A stretch of 64,000 nucleotides of DNA from Caenispirillum bisanense. Its GTDB lineage: Bacteria > Pseudomonadota > Alphaproteobacteria > Rhodospirillales > Rhodospirillaceae. Position 1 is the first letter of the stretch, and every line of letters begins with the position of its first letter. The translations under genes were made by a program, and so were the position numbers. Under the pieces are notes generated by a model. The model saw nothing but the letters and a program-made list of their open reading frames with translations, was not told where the DNA came from and ran no database searches. Shown one piece after another: positions 42,414 to 51,191 of the stretch. The stretch is taken from the NCBI RefSeq assembly GCF_900230255.1, contig NZ_OCNJ01000005.1, positions 360,776 through 424,775 of the forward strand. The letters are read 5' to 3'.

Positions 42414-43564
42414 TCGGCCGCCACGGGAACCGCGGCCCCGCCGCGCACCCGGTCCAGGTGCGCCGCGACCGCATCCAGGAAGCCCTCGGGGAACCGCAGC
42501 GACCCTTTACGCGCCCTGTGGTAGAAGCCGGCGGTCGCCCGCTCCGAGAGCGGCTTGCCCGGGTACTGGAGAAATTCGTGCAGTGGCGGCCGTTCGAGCA
42601 CGACGGGCGCTTCACCGATCTCCACCGCGATGCGCCGCCGACCGTCGAACCGGGCGGCCGCCGGCCACCCTTTGCCCGGCATCTCCCGGTCACGGTCGCC
42701 GCCATAGGATCCGGGCGTCGCGAGACGTCGTCCGAGCCACTCGGCGACCGGCACGCTCACGGCGTTTCCGACCAGCGACCACCGCCGCGAGGCTCGCGCC
42801 ACCCGTTCCGCCGCCACCGTCCAATCCGCCGGAAAACCCTGCATGCGTTCGGCATCCCGAATGTCGGGTTGGATCAATCGGCCGTCGGGAAGAAGAATGG
42901 CCGGCGGTGACGGAATGCCGACCGTCGAGCCGTTCTTCAGCGTCGGGACGGCGTCCGCCGCCCAGCCGAGCCCGCGAACGCCTTCCGTCCAGTAGAACCC
43001 ATGAGCCTGCTCCCCCAGCCGCGTCGGCGGCTCCCGGAAATCGGCGTCGTCGACGAGTAGCACGTCGGCCGGATCGGCGACCGTGGAGGCCACGATGAAC
43101 ACCCGCTTGCGGCGCTGCGGCAGCCCGAAGGCCAGGGTGTTGACGACGCGATAGGCCCACCGGTACCCGAGCGCCTCCAGGGCGGACACGACGTGGTCCA
43201 ATGCCTTGCCGCCGGCGAGTTGCATCATGAACGGCACGTTCTCGAGGACGACCCACGGGGCGCGGCGCTTTTCGAGCAAGCGGAAGACCTCGCCCACCAG
43301 ACCAGAGCGCAGCCCGCCGATTCCGGCGGTGCGGCCTGCCTGACTCAGATCCTGGCAGGGAAACCCGGCGGCCACGAGGTCCACGTCGACCGGCAAGGCC
43401 GCGATCGTCCGGACGTCCTCGGGGCAGGGAACGTCCGGATATCGCGCCTCCAGCACCGCGCGCGCCGCCGGCTCGATCTCACACAGGAGAGCGGCGTCGT
43501 GACCGGCCCGGGCCAAGCCCCGCTCCAAGCCGCCGATTCCAGCGAACAGGCCAGCCACGCGCAT
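42410..43564 (-). CDS. dcm: DNA (cytosine-5-)-methyltransferase
   Basis: The 384-residue enzyme has motif I VAGLFAGIGGLERGL, motif IV GFPCQDLSQAG (catalytic C70), motif VI WVVLENVPFMM, motif VIII LPQRRKRVFIV, and motif X LVGNAVSVPVAEWL. The target-recognition region (about 165-250) is short, and about 110 residues follow motif X, longer than in many M.C5 enzymes. ATG 43564, with GGAGG ten bases upstream, is preferred over the GTG at 43573. It should protect host DNA from the neighbouring endonuclease and is coupled to vsr. Confidence 0.94.
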   Translation of the reverse strand: MRVAGLFAGIGGLERGLARAGHDAALLCEIEPAARAVLEARYPDVPCPEDVRTIAALPVDVDLVAAGFPCQDLSQAGRTAGIGGLRSGLVGEVFRLLEKRRAPWVVLENVPFMMQLAGGKALDHVVSALEALGYRWAYRVVNTLAFGLPQRRKRVFIVASTVADPADVLLVDDADFREPPTRLGEQAHGFYWTEGVRGLGWAADAVPTLKNGSTVGIPSPPAILLPDGRLIQPDIRDAERMQGFPADWTVAAERVARASRRWSLVGNAVSVPVAEWLGRRLATPGSYGGDRDREMPGKGWPAAARFDGRRRIAVEIGEAPVVLERPPLHEFLQYPGKPLSERATAGFYHRARKGSLRFPEGFLDAVAAHLDRVRGGAAVPVAAE

Positions 43565-43610
43565 TCCCGTCACTCCTCCCTCGACCTACGAGCACAGCTT
43601 ACCGGACGGC

Positions 43611-43662
43611 GGTGTACGCCGCCAGCCGGCAAGAACAAAAAATGCACAAAAGGCTGTACACC
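43611..43662. promoter_or_regulatory. Inverted repeat in the dcm promoter region
   Basis: GGTGTAC at 43611-43617 is mirrored by GTACACC at 43656-43662, flanking an A-rich stretch (AAGAACAAAAAATGCACAAAA) just upstream of dcm. It is a candidate operator for control of the restriction-modification operon. No separate controller gene is present, so the methyltransferase itself or a host factor would bind. Confidence 0.4.
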
Positions 43663-43663
43663 C

Positions 43664-44998
43664 TCACCCCGCGTAGCATTCCTGGAACTGCACCGGCCGC
43701 CCCGCCGGGTCGCCGAGGACTTCGTCGTCGCGCATGACGATGCGGCCGCGGATGATCGTCGCCTTGGGCCAGCCGGTCACCGTCTTGCCGTCGAACGGCG
43801 TCCAGCCGCAGCGGCTGGCGATCCAGGCGTTGGTGATCTCGCGCCGGGCCGACAGGTCGACCAGGGTGAAGTCGGCGTCGTAGCCGACCGCGATGCGGCC
43901 CTTGCCGGCGATGCCGTAGATGCGGGCCGGGCCGGCGCTGGTCAGGTCGACGAAACGCTCCAGCGTCAGGCGCCCCGCCGCCACATGATCGAGCATGAGG
44001 GGCACCAGGGTCTGCACGCCGGTCATGCCAGACGGGCTCGCCGGGTAGGGCTTGGCCTTTTCCTCCAGCGTGTGCGGCGCGTGGTCGGAGCCGATGACGT
44101 CCACCACCCCCTGCTGGATGCCCCACCAGAGCATATCCTGGTGTTCCTTCTCGCGGATCGGCGGGTTCATCTGGGCCAGCGTGCCGAGCGTCTCGTAGGC
44201 ATCGGCCGTCATGGTCAGGTGCTGCGGCAGCACCTCCACCGTCACCAGATCCTTGTGATCCTTGAGGAACTGGATCTCCTGCGCCGTCGTCACGTGCAGT
44301 ACGTGGACGCGCCGGCGCGCCGCCTCGGCCAGCTTCACGAGGCGCTGGGTGGCGCGCAGGGCGGTTTCGGCGTCGCGCCAGACGTGGTGCAGGCGCGGGT
44401 GGGCGCCTTCGTCGGCCAGGTGCTTGCGCTCGCGCAGGCGTTCCTCGTCCTCGCAGTGGACGGCGACGCGGCGGCGGCCGTTGGCGAGCACGCGGGCGAT
44501 CACCTCGTCCTGCTCCACCAGCAACGAGCCGGTGGACGAGCCCATGAAGATCTTCACGCCGGCGCAGCCGGGCAGCGTCTCCCACCCGCCCAGGTCCTCG
44601 GCGTTCTCGGGCGCGGCGCCGATGAAGAAGGCGTGGTCGCACCACGCCCGGCCCTTGGCGCGGGCGAGCTTGTCGGCGATGGCGTCGGGGGTGGTGGTCG
44701 AGGGCTTGGTGTTCGGCATCTCGAAGATCGCCGTCACGCCGCCCTTCACGGCGCCGAGGGTGCCGGTCGCCAGGTCTTCCTTGTGCTCCAGGCCCGGCTC
44801 GCGGAAGTGGACCTGGCTGTCGATGACGCCCGGCAGCACGTGCAGGCCGGTGCAGTCGATCACCTCGGCCGCCTCGGCGTCGGCGGGCACGCCGAGCGCG
44901 GCGATGCGGCCGGCGCGGACGCCGACGTCGGTGGCGACGCGGCCCGAGGGGGTGAGCACGGTGCCGTTGCGGAGGATGAGGTCATACCGGTCGGCCAC
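43664..44998 (-). CDS. pyrC: Dihydroorotase-like amidohydrolase
   Basis: The 444-residue amidohydrolase starts at GTG 44998, with AGGAG nine bases upstream. Landmarks are LPGVIDSQVHFREPG, EMPNTKPSTTT, the probable carboxylated lysine K149 in CAGVKIFMGSSTG, VAVHCEDEE, VLHVTT and IGSDHAPHT. The usual HxH at the first metal pair reads Q62-V-H64, as in one dihydroorotase subgroup. Dihydroorotase closes carbamoyl-aspartate in pyrimidine synthesis. It is the last gene of the glycosyltransferase-asparagine synthase operon, so an allantoinase-like or other role cannot be excluded. Confidence 0.85.
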   Translation of the reverse strand: MADRYDLILRNGTVLTPSGRVATDVGVRAGRIAALGVPADAEAAEVIDCTGLHVLPGVIDSQVHFREPGLEHKEDLATGTLGAVKGGVTAIFEMPNTKPSTTTPDAIADKLARAKGRAWCDHAFFIGAAPENAEDLGGWETLPGCAGVKIFMGSSTGSLLVEQDEVIARVLANGRRRVAVHCEDEERLRERKHLADEGAHPRLHHVWRDAETALRATQRLVKLAEAARRRVHVLHVTTAQEIQFLKDHKDLVTVEVLPQHLTMTADAYETLGTLAQMNPPIREKEHQDMLWWGIQQGVVDVIGSDHAPHTLEEKAKPYPASPSGMTGVQTLVPLMLDHVAAGRLTLERFVDLTSAGPARIYGIAGKGRIAVGYDADFTLVDLSARREITNAWIASRCGWTPFDGKTVTGWPKATIIRGRIVMRDDEVLGDPAGRPVQFQECYAG

Positions 44999-45012
44999 GG
45001 CGGAATCTCCTG

Positions 45013-46782
45013 TCAGGGGGCGGCGGTCAGGGTGGCGAAGACGTCGCCCTCCGGCATCCGGCCGAGCACGTGGCGGCGGTACCAGAGGGCATAGAACAGC
45101 AGCGTCCAGGCGGCGAAGCGCGCCCGCTTGTCGCCGCTGGTGAAGAGATGGCGGCCGGCTTCCGGGTCCACAAGCTCCACCACGCCCGGCTGGGCCACCA
45201 CCATGGGGCCGAGCATGGCGCCGTGGCGGGCGATCCACTCGCCGACGGGCACGGTGAAGCCGCGCTTGGGCGTGAACGGCTGCGACGCCGGCAGGGTGCG
45301 GCGCAGCCATTCGCGCAGCAGCCACTTGCCGTGGCCGCGGCGCACCTTCAGGCGGTCGGGCAGCGGGAAGGCGAAGGCGGCCAGCGCTACGTCGAGGAAG
45401 GGCACCCGCCCCTCCATGCCGTGCGCCATGAGGCAGCGGTCGAGCTTGGTCAGCAGGTCGTTGGGCAGCCAGTCGGCGATGTCGAGAGCCTGCGCCGCCT
45501 GCAGCCGCGTCCGCCACTTCTGGCCGGCCGCCGCCGCTTCGGCGCGGGCGAAGCCGTCGCGCCACGCGCCGGGCGGCTGGCGCAGCACGTTGAGGCCGTC
45601 GAAGGTGCCCTTGCGGCGCATGGGCTTGGCGAAGGGCCACGGGCGCATGGCGTGGCGATAGCGGCCGTAGCCGCCGAACAGCTCGTCGCCGCCCTCGCCG
45701 GACAGGATGACGGTCACCGACTTGCGGGCCTCGCGCGCCAGCAGCCAGGTCGGCACCACGGCATAGTCGGCGGCGGGGTCGTCCATGCAGGCGGCGATGG
45801 CCGGCAGGTGGTCCCAGAAGTCCTTCTCGGTGACCGCGACCTCCACATGCTCCGCCCCGGCGGCGCGGGCGACGGCGCGGGCGTGCTCGCGCTCGTCGGG
45901 CACGCCGGTCTCGGGGAAGCCGGCGGTGAAGGCCAGCACCGGCTGCGGGTTGAGCCGCGCCATCATCGCCAACACGGCGGAACTGTCGACGCCGCCCGAC
46001 AGGAACATGCCGTAGGGCACGTCGGAGCGCTGGTGCAGCTCCACCGTCTCGGCGAACAGCTGGTCGAAGGCCTGGACGGCCACGGACTCGCGCCGCACCG
46101 CCGGCCCGGTGCGTGGCGGCGGCAGGGCCGACAGGCGGCGGCGGTCGACGATGCGGCCGCGCTCCACCACCAGCGTCTCGCCGGGCAGCACGCGCAGGAT
46201 GCCGGGGAAGATGGTGGCCGCGCCGGTGGTGAACTGCAGGTTCAGCAGTTCCTCGCGCGGCGCCTCGGCCACCTTGGGCGGCACGATGCCGGCGGCGACC
46301 AGGGCGGCGGGCTCGCTGGCGAAGGCGAACAGACGGTCCGTCTCGGCGTAATACAGCGGCTTGATGCCGAAGGGGTCGCGCGCCAGCACCAGCCGCCCGG
46401 CGCGGGCGTCGTGCAGGGCGATGGCGTACATGCCGCGCAAAGCGTCGGTGAAGGCGAGCCCGCGGCGGCGGTAGAGATACAGCGGCGGCTCGCAGTCGGA
46501 CAGCGTGCGATAGGGCTCGCCCGGCATCTCCGCCCGCAGTTCGCGGTAGTTGTAGATCTCGCCGTTGGCGACCAGCGCCAGGTCGTCGCCGGCGAACAGC
46601 GGCTGGTGACCGCCTTGCAGGTCGATGATGGCGAGGCGGGCGTGCGCCAGCCCGACGTCGTCGCGCTGATGGGTGCCCTGCCCGTCCGGCCCGCGATGAC
46701 CGAGCGCCGCCGCCAGCCGCGCCAGCAGATCGGGCGCAACGGGCGAGCCGTCGCGGCTCATGGCTCCGGCGATGCCGCACAT
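45013..46782 (-). CDS. asnB: Asparagine synthase (glutamine-hydrolysing)
   Basis: The 589-residue enzyme has a class II glutamine amidotransferase domain with catalytic Cys2 (MCGIAG), HRGPDGQG and ANGEIYNYREL, and then a synthetase domain with the PP-loop FLSGGVDSSAV (about 260-270) and SGEGGDELFGGYGRY. It amidates aspartate, or in polysaccharide clusters a sugar carboxylate, with glutamine and ATP. It lies between two glycosyltransferases and a dihydroorotase in one tight operon, which suggests a surface-polysaccharide or specialised amidation role rather than housekeeping asparagine supply. Confidence 0.92.
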   Translation of the reverse strand: MCGIAGAMSRDGSPVAPDLLARLAAALGHRGPDGQGTHQRDDVGLAHARLAIIDLQGGHQPLFAGDDLALVANGEIYNYRELRAEMPGEPYRTLSDCEPPLYLYRRRGLAFTDALRGMYAIALHDARAGRLVLARDPFGIKPLYYAETDRLFAFASEPAALVAAGIVPPKVAEAPREELLNLQFTTGAATIFPGILRVLPGETLVVERGRIVDRRRLSALPPPRTGPAVRRESVAVQAFDQLFAETVELHQRSDVPYGMFLSGGVDSSAVLAMMARLNPQPVLAFTAGFPETGVPDEREHARAVARAAGAEHVEVAVTEKDFWDHLPAIAACMDDPAADYAVVPTWLLAREARKSVTVILSGEGGDELFGGYGRYRHAMRPWPFAKPMRRKGTFDGLNVLRQPPGAWRDGFARAEAAAAGQKWRTRLQAAQALDIADWLPNDLLTKLDRCLMAHGMEGRVPFLDVALAAFAFPLPDRLKVRRGHGKWLLREWLRRTLPASQPFTPKRGFTVPVGEWIARHGAMLGPMVVAQPGVVELVDPEAGRHLFTSGDKRARFAAWTLLFYALWYRRHVLGRMPEGDVFATLTAAP

Positions 46783-46787
46783 GCGCC

Positions 46788-47846
46788 CTACTCCGCCGCC
46801 GCCACGGCCTTCTCGGCGACCACGCGGGTGAAGAAGTCGCGGTACTGCGCCACCACCTGGGCCTCGGTGTACTCGGCCTCGTAAGCGGCCCGGCCGGCGG
46901 CCCCGAGCTTCGCCCGCAGGTCCTTGTCGCGCATCAGCTTCTTGATGGCGTCGGCGAGCGCGATGGGGTCGTCCACCGGCGTCAGGAGGCCGGTTTCACC
47001 GTCGGTGACGAGCTTGGCCGGCCCCTGGCTGGCGGTGGCGATGACGGCGCGGCCGTGCGCCCAGGCCTCGATCACCACGTTGCCGAGGGGCTCGTGCCGC
47101 GACGGGCAGACGAACATGTCGGCGGCGGCATAGAGCGACGCCACGTCTTCCCGCCACCCCAGGAACCGCACCCGCGGCTTGATGCCGAGCGCGTGCGCCT
47201 GGTCCTCCAGCTGCTGACGCAGCGGGCCGTCGCCGGCGATCCACAGATAGACGTCGGACAGCCGCGCCATGGCCTTCAGCAGCACGTCGAAGCCCTTGTT
47301 CTCGTGCAGGCGGCCGAGCGCGAAGATGAGCGGCACGCTGTCGGGCGTGTAGTTGGGCTTGCGCGGCGCGGCCGGTGCCTGCTCGGCATTGACGAAGTTG
47401 GGCAGGTAATGCGCCCGCTCCGCCGGCCAGCCGTTCTTCACCAGGTAATCGACGATGTCGTGGGTATTGCCGACCAGATGGTCGCAGCCGCGGTAGTATT
47501 TCAGGTCGTAGTAACCGCCGAGCCGCGCCACGTGCACGAAGCCCTCCGCCTTGGGGCAGAAGCTGGTGGCGCGGTTCATCCAGGTCAGCACCACGTGCGG
47601 CTTGAAGCGCTCGATCTCGCGCTTGAAGGCCGGCTTGGTCTTGAAGTCGAAGCGGCCGCCGAACGGCAGCTCCACCGGGTTGAGCCCCACTTCGCGCAGC
47701 TTGCGGCCGCGCTCGGCGTTCTGGCGCAGCACCACGTGCTGCTGGATGCCGGCGCGGTGCAAAGCCGTCACCAGCCGCTCGAAGAACAGCTCGGCGCCGC
47801 CGTGTTCGGCACCGGCCATGGCCTGTAGAATCCGCAAACGCTCCAT
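46788..47846 (-). CDS. Glycosyltransferase family 4 protein
   Basis: The 352-residue GT-B glycosyltransferase has an N-terminal acceptor domain (LQAMAGAEHGGAELFFERLV) and a C-terminal GT4 donor domain with LIFALGRLHENKGFDVLLKAM and PSRHEPLGNVVIEAWAHGRAVIA, the second carrying the E-x7-E nucleotide-sugar motif. Its ATG overlaps the stop of the upstream glycosyltransferase (ATGA-type overlap at 47846). It is cytosolic, perhaps membrane-associated. The sugar and acceptor are unknown. Confidence 0.9.
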   Translation of the reverse strand: MERLRILQAMAGAEHGGAELFFERLVTALHRAGIQQHVVLRQNAERGRKLREVGLNPVELPFGGRFDFKTKPAFKREIERFKPHVVLTWMNRATSFCPKAEGFVHVARLGGYYDLKYYRGCDHLVGNTHDIVDYLVKNGWPAERAHYLPNFVNAEQAPAAPRKPNYTPDSVPLIFALGRLHENKGFDVLLKAMARLSDVYLWIAGDGPLRQQLEDQAHALGIKPRVRFLGWREDVASLYAAADMFVCPSRHEPLGNVVIEAWAHGRAVIATASQGPAKLVTDGETGLLTPVDDPIALADAIKKLMRDKDLRAKLGAAGRAAYEAEYTEAQVVAQYRDFFTRVVAEKAVAAAE

Positions 47847-48883
47847 CAGTCCTCCGGCAGCAGCCGCTCGAAGGCGGCGGCGGCATCGTTCCAGGTCCAT
47901 GACCGTTGTTCCGCCAGCGCGGTCCGGTGGAGTTTCCGCCACAGTGCATCGTCGCGCAAGAGCCGCACGGCATCGGAAACAAAAGCCGTGTCATCGGTGG
48001 CGACGAAGCCGGTCCCGCCGGACCGCACGCGCTCCGGCAGCGCCCCCTGGTTCAGCACCACCGCCGGCAGGCCGAGCGCCTGCGCCTCGGCGACGGCGAA
48101 GCAGAAGGTCTCGTTGAGGTCGCCGGGGTAGAGCATGACCCGCGCCTCCTGCAGCACCGCCGCCAGCGCCTCGCGCGGCAACGGATCGTGCAGCACCACC
48201 CCGGCGCCGGCCAGGGCGCGGGCGCGGTCGAGCACGCGGCGCATGGCGTCGGCCTTGCGGTCGCCGACGCTGCCATAGACGCCGGGGCCGCAGTAGAGAT
48301 CGAGCCCCGCCTCCGGCACCTGCGGCCGGATGTCCCGCTCCCAGCGGTCGAGCAGCCAGTCGAGCCCGCGCAAGGGGTTGGAGGTGAACACCGCCCGCGG
48401 CGCCGGCGGCTCGCGCGGCGCGGCGTGCAGGAAGGTGTCGGGCAGGCCGTGCGGGATCACCAACCGGCCGCCGTCGGGCACCCAGGCGGGCAGGGTCGAC
48501 AGGTGATAGGCGCCGAGGCAGACGATCACCGGCCGCGTCACCGCCAGCTTCCACAGATAGCGCGCCTTCAGCAGGTAGCGGCAGGGGTTGTGGACCCAGA
48601 AGGCGGTGCGCCGCGCCCCCGGCAGGGCGCGCAACAGCTTGTCCGAGCGGTTGGCGATGTGCAGGTCGCAGGCGGCCGGGAAGCCCTCGGCGAGCGGCCG
48701 CCACGCCACCCCCGCCACCTCCACCGGCGCCGTGCAGGCGTTGCGCACCTCCACCCGGTGGCCGCGCGCCGCCAGGGCTTCGGCCAGCGCCACGAAGGCC
48801 CCTTCGGCGCCGCCGAGCGGCCGGGTGCGCGGCGTGGTGCCGTCGAACGCGATGCCGGCATCGGACAGGACGATGTGCGCCAT
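47846..48883 (-). CDS. Glycosyltransferase (GT-B fold)
   Basis: The 345-residue protein starts at MAHIVLSDAGIAFDG, which fits a GT-B Rossmann start. The N-terminal domain has GGAEGAFVALAEALAARGHRVEV, and the C-terminal half has NPLRGLDWLLDRWER and YPGDLNETFCFAVAEAQALGLPAVV, a GT4/GT1-type donor site. It is the promoter-proximal gene of the operon 48883-43664. The 150 bases upstream separate it from the divergent gcv riboswitch. The substrate is unknown. Confidence 0.85.
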   Translation of the reverse strand: MAHIVLSDAGIAFDGTTPRTRPLGGAEGAFVALAEALAARGHRVEVRNACTAPVEVAGVAWRPLAEGFPAACDLHIANRSDKLLRALPGARRTAFWVHNPCRYLLKARYLWKLAVTRPVIVCLGAYHLSTLPAWVPDGGRLVIPHGLPDTFLHAAPREPPAPRAVFTSNPLRGLDWLLDRWERDIRPQVPEAGLDLYCGPGVYGSVGDRKADAMRRVLDRARALAGAGVVLHDPLPREALAAVLQEARVMLYPGDLNETFCFAVAEAQALGLPAVVLNQGALPERVRSGGTGFVATDDTAFVSDAVRLLRDDALWRKLHRTALAEQRSWTWNDAAAAFERLLPED

Positions 48884-49033
48884 GGGGCGGAGAAGCTTCC
48901 GGAAGCGGGAGAAAGGCGGGTTGCGCCGGTCATACCACCGCCGGTGGCCGGAGACCAAGCGGTTCCGCCGTCCTTGCGCGAGCCCGTTGACGGCGCCCGC
49001 CAGTCCTCTACACTGATGCAGTCCCGATCCGCC

Positions 49034-49291
49034 ACGCGGGAGAGATCGGTCGCCGTTCGTCGTCACCCCGGACCAACCGCCGGACCACGCCGCCACGGCC
49101 GCACCGGCGCCGAAGGAGCAACCGCCCCCGGAAACTCTCAGGCAAAAGGACCGCGTGGGTCAGGGGGACGCTCTGGAAAGCGGTTGATCGCCGCGGCCTG
49201 CCCTGGACAGGCCCGCCCGGTCACCCCACCGACGAAGTAAGCCGGCCATTGCGACGCCGGTGAATCTTTCAGGTCCTGAGACAGAGGGGGG
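49034..49291 (+). promoter_or_regulatory. Tandem glycine riboswitch (gcvT leader)
   Basis: Two aptamers lie in line. The first runs from GCGGGAGAGATC through GCGCCGAAGGAGCAA to AACTCTCAGGCAAAAGGACC (about 49035-49155). The second runs from CTCTGGAAAGCGG through CCACCGACGAAGTAAG to AATCTTTCAGGTCCTGAGAC and AGAGGGGG (about 49170-49290). Both carry the conserved glycine-binding cores of the family. It precedes gcvT by about 60 bases and should switch on the glycine cleavage operon when glycine is high. Confidence 0.93.
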
Positions 49292-49351
49292 CATCACCCG
49301 CCGCAGCCGGAGTCCGGCCGCGGTCGATGCCTTGGCTGTCGGAGGACCCGT

Positions 49352-50485
49352 ATGACGGATACCCCCACTGCCGGCGACGCTTTGCGTACCACGCCGCTCG
49401 ACTCGCTGCATCGCGAGCTGGGCGGCAAGATGGTGCCGTTCGCCGGCTATTCCATGCCCGTGCAGTACCCCATGGGGGTGCTGAACGAACACCTGCACAC
49501 CCGCGAGCACGCCGGGCTGTTCGACGTCAGCCACATGGGCCAGTGCCGCCTGACCGGGGCGCCCGTGGCGGAGCTGGCCAAGGCCCTGGAAACCCTGGTG
49601 CCGAGCAACATCCAGGAACTGAAGGCCGGTCGCCAGCGCTACACGCTGTTCACCAACGACGACGGCGGCATCCTCGACGACCTCATGGTGTCCAACGCCG
49701 GCGACTGCCTGATCCTGGTGGTCAACGCCGCCTGCAAGGACGCCGACTTCGCCCACCTGAAGCGCCACCTGGAGCCGCGCGGCATCACGGTCGACGTGCT
49801 GGAGGACCGTGCCCTGCTCGCCCTCCAGGGCCCCGGCGCGGCCAAGGTGATGGAGCATCTGGCTCCGGCCTCGGCGGCCATGACCTTCATGTCGGCGGGC
49901 AAGCTGGAGGTCAACGGCGTCCCCTGCCTCGTCACCCGATCGGGCTATACCGGCGAGGACGGCTTCGAGATTTCCGTGCCCGCCGATCAGGCGGAGCACC
50001 TGGCGCGCCACATCCTGGAGCAGCCGGGGGTGGCGCCCATCGGCCTCGGCGCCCGCGATTCGCTGCGGCTGGAGGCGGGGCTCTGCCTCTACGGCTCCGA
50101 CATCGACACCACCACGACGCCGGTGGAAGGCGCGCTAGTGTGGGCCATGCAGAAGCGCCGCCGCGAAGAGGGCGGCTTCCCCGGTGCGGCCGTCATCCAG
50201 CGCCAGCTGGCCGAGGGCACGGCGCGCCTGCGCGTCGGCATCCAGCCCGAGGGCAAGGCCCCGGCCCGCGCCCATACCGAAATCCAGGACGACAGCGGCC
50301 GCCGCATCGGCGAGATCACCTCGGGCGGCTTCGGCCCGACGGTCGGCGGCCCCATCGCCATGGGCTACGTCGAGACCGCCTTCGCCGAACCCGGCACGGC
50401 CGTCACCCTTCTCGTGCGGGGCAAGCCGCAGCCGGCGCGCGTCGTTGCCCTGCCCTTCGTCGAACAGCGCTATTACAGGGGATGA
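49352..50485 (+). CDS. gcvT: Glycine cleavage system aminomethyltransferase (T-protein)
   Basis: The 377-residue protein has TPLDSLHRELGGKMVPFAGYSMPVQY, seen in pieces such as KMVPFAGYSMPVQY, FDVSHMGQCRLTG, LALQGPGAAKVMEHLAP, RSGYTGEDGFEISVP and LGARDSLRLEAGLCLYG with the catalytic acidic residue. It transfers the aminomethyl group from lipoyl-H protein to tetrahydrofolate, releasing ammonia. GGAGG lies six bases before the ATG. First gene of the operon. Confidence 0.96.
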   Translation: MTDTPTAGDALRTTPLDSLHRELGGKMVPFAGYSMPVQYPMGVLNEHLHTREHAGLFDVSHMGQCRLTGAPVAELAKALETLVPSNIQELKAGRQRYTLFTNDDGGILDDLMVSNAGDCLILVVNAACKDADFAHLKRHLEPRGITVDVLEDRALLALQGPGAAKVMEHLAPASAAMTFMSAGKLEVNGVPCLVTRSGYTGEDGFEISVPADQAEHLARHILEQPGVAPIGLGARDSLRLEAGLCLYGSDIDTTTTPVEGALVWAMQKRRREEGGFPGAAVIQRQLAEGTARLRVGIQPEGKAPARAHTEIQDDSGRRIGEITSGGFGPTVGGPIAMGYVETAFAEPGTAVTLLVRGKPQPARVVALPFVEQRYYRG

Positions 50486-50492
50486 GAGTCAC

Positions 50493-50867
50493 ATGACCAT
50501 GTGGTTTACCAAGGATCACGAGTGGGTCCGCGTCGAGGACGACAACACCGCCACCGTCGGCATCAGCCACTACGCCCAGGAACAGCTGGGTGACGTGGTG
50601 TTCGTGGAACTGCCGGAAGTGGGCCGCACCCTCGCCAAGGGCGAAGAGGCCGCGGTGGTGGAATCGGTGAAGGCCGCCAGCGAGGTCTACAGCCCCATCG
50701 GCGGCGAGGTGGTCGCCTTCAACAAGGCCCTGCCCGACAGCCCCGGCACCATCAACCTCGACCCCTTCGGCGAGGGCTGGTTCTACCGGATCAAGCTCGA
50801 CGGCGAGCCGGACACCGAAGGCCTGATGGACCAGGCCGCCTACGACGACTACGTGGCGTCGCTGTAA
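50493..50867 (+). CDS. gcvH: Glycine cleavage system H protein
   Basis: The 124-residue lipoyl carrier protein has FTKDHEWVRVEDDNTATVGIS, QLGDVVFVELPEVG and the lipoylation site K60 in VVESVKAASEVYSP. It shuttles the aminomethyl group between P, T and L proteins. The start is ATG 50493, eight bases after the gcvT stop; the Met two codons later is an alternative. A 324-base gap with a palindromic element follows before gcvPA. Confidence 0.96.
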   Translation: MTMWFTKDHEWVRVEDDNTATVGISHYAQEQLGDVVFVELPEVGRTLAKGEEAAVVESVKAASEVYSPIGGEVVAFNKALPDSPGTINLDPFGEGWFYRIKLDGEPDTEGLMDQAAYDDYVASL

Positions 50868-50904
50868 CGGCCGGCGGGGTTCGGGCCAGCGCGCCAGCGC
50901 AGTA

Positions 50905-51136
50905 TAGCCACCAAGACACCAAGTACACCAAGAGGTCGGGTCGAACGGCACCATCATCAGATCAGTGTCATGCCCGGACTTGATCCGGGCATCCACGTGG
51001 TCGGTCCTGGCGCCGCAGCCAGTCGGCTGGCGCCGGTGGCGCCGTGGATGCCCGGGTCAAGCCCGGCCATGACACTGAACTGAGAGGGCGGCGAAGAGCA
51101 CCGCCGCCCTTGGTGTCCTTGGTGTCTTGGTGGCTA
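50905..51136. repeat. Nested palindromic element between gcvH and gcvPA
   Basis: The outer arms, 28 bases each (50905-50932 and 51109-51136, CCACCAAGACACCAAG core), match as inverted repeats with one mismatch. Inside lies a second inverted repeat (about 50963-50999 and 51041-51078) of the TGTCATGCCCGGACTTGATC family seen elsewhere in the window. The element interrupts the gcv operon without a coding sequence. It could affect readthrough or mRNA processing between gcvH and gcvPA. Confidence 0.85.
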
Positions 51137-51191
51137 ACGGACCCGGCGCCGCCCCCGTCTCCTGCGCACAAACACCAGGGAACCGATCCCC

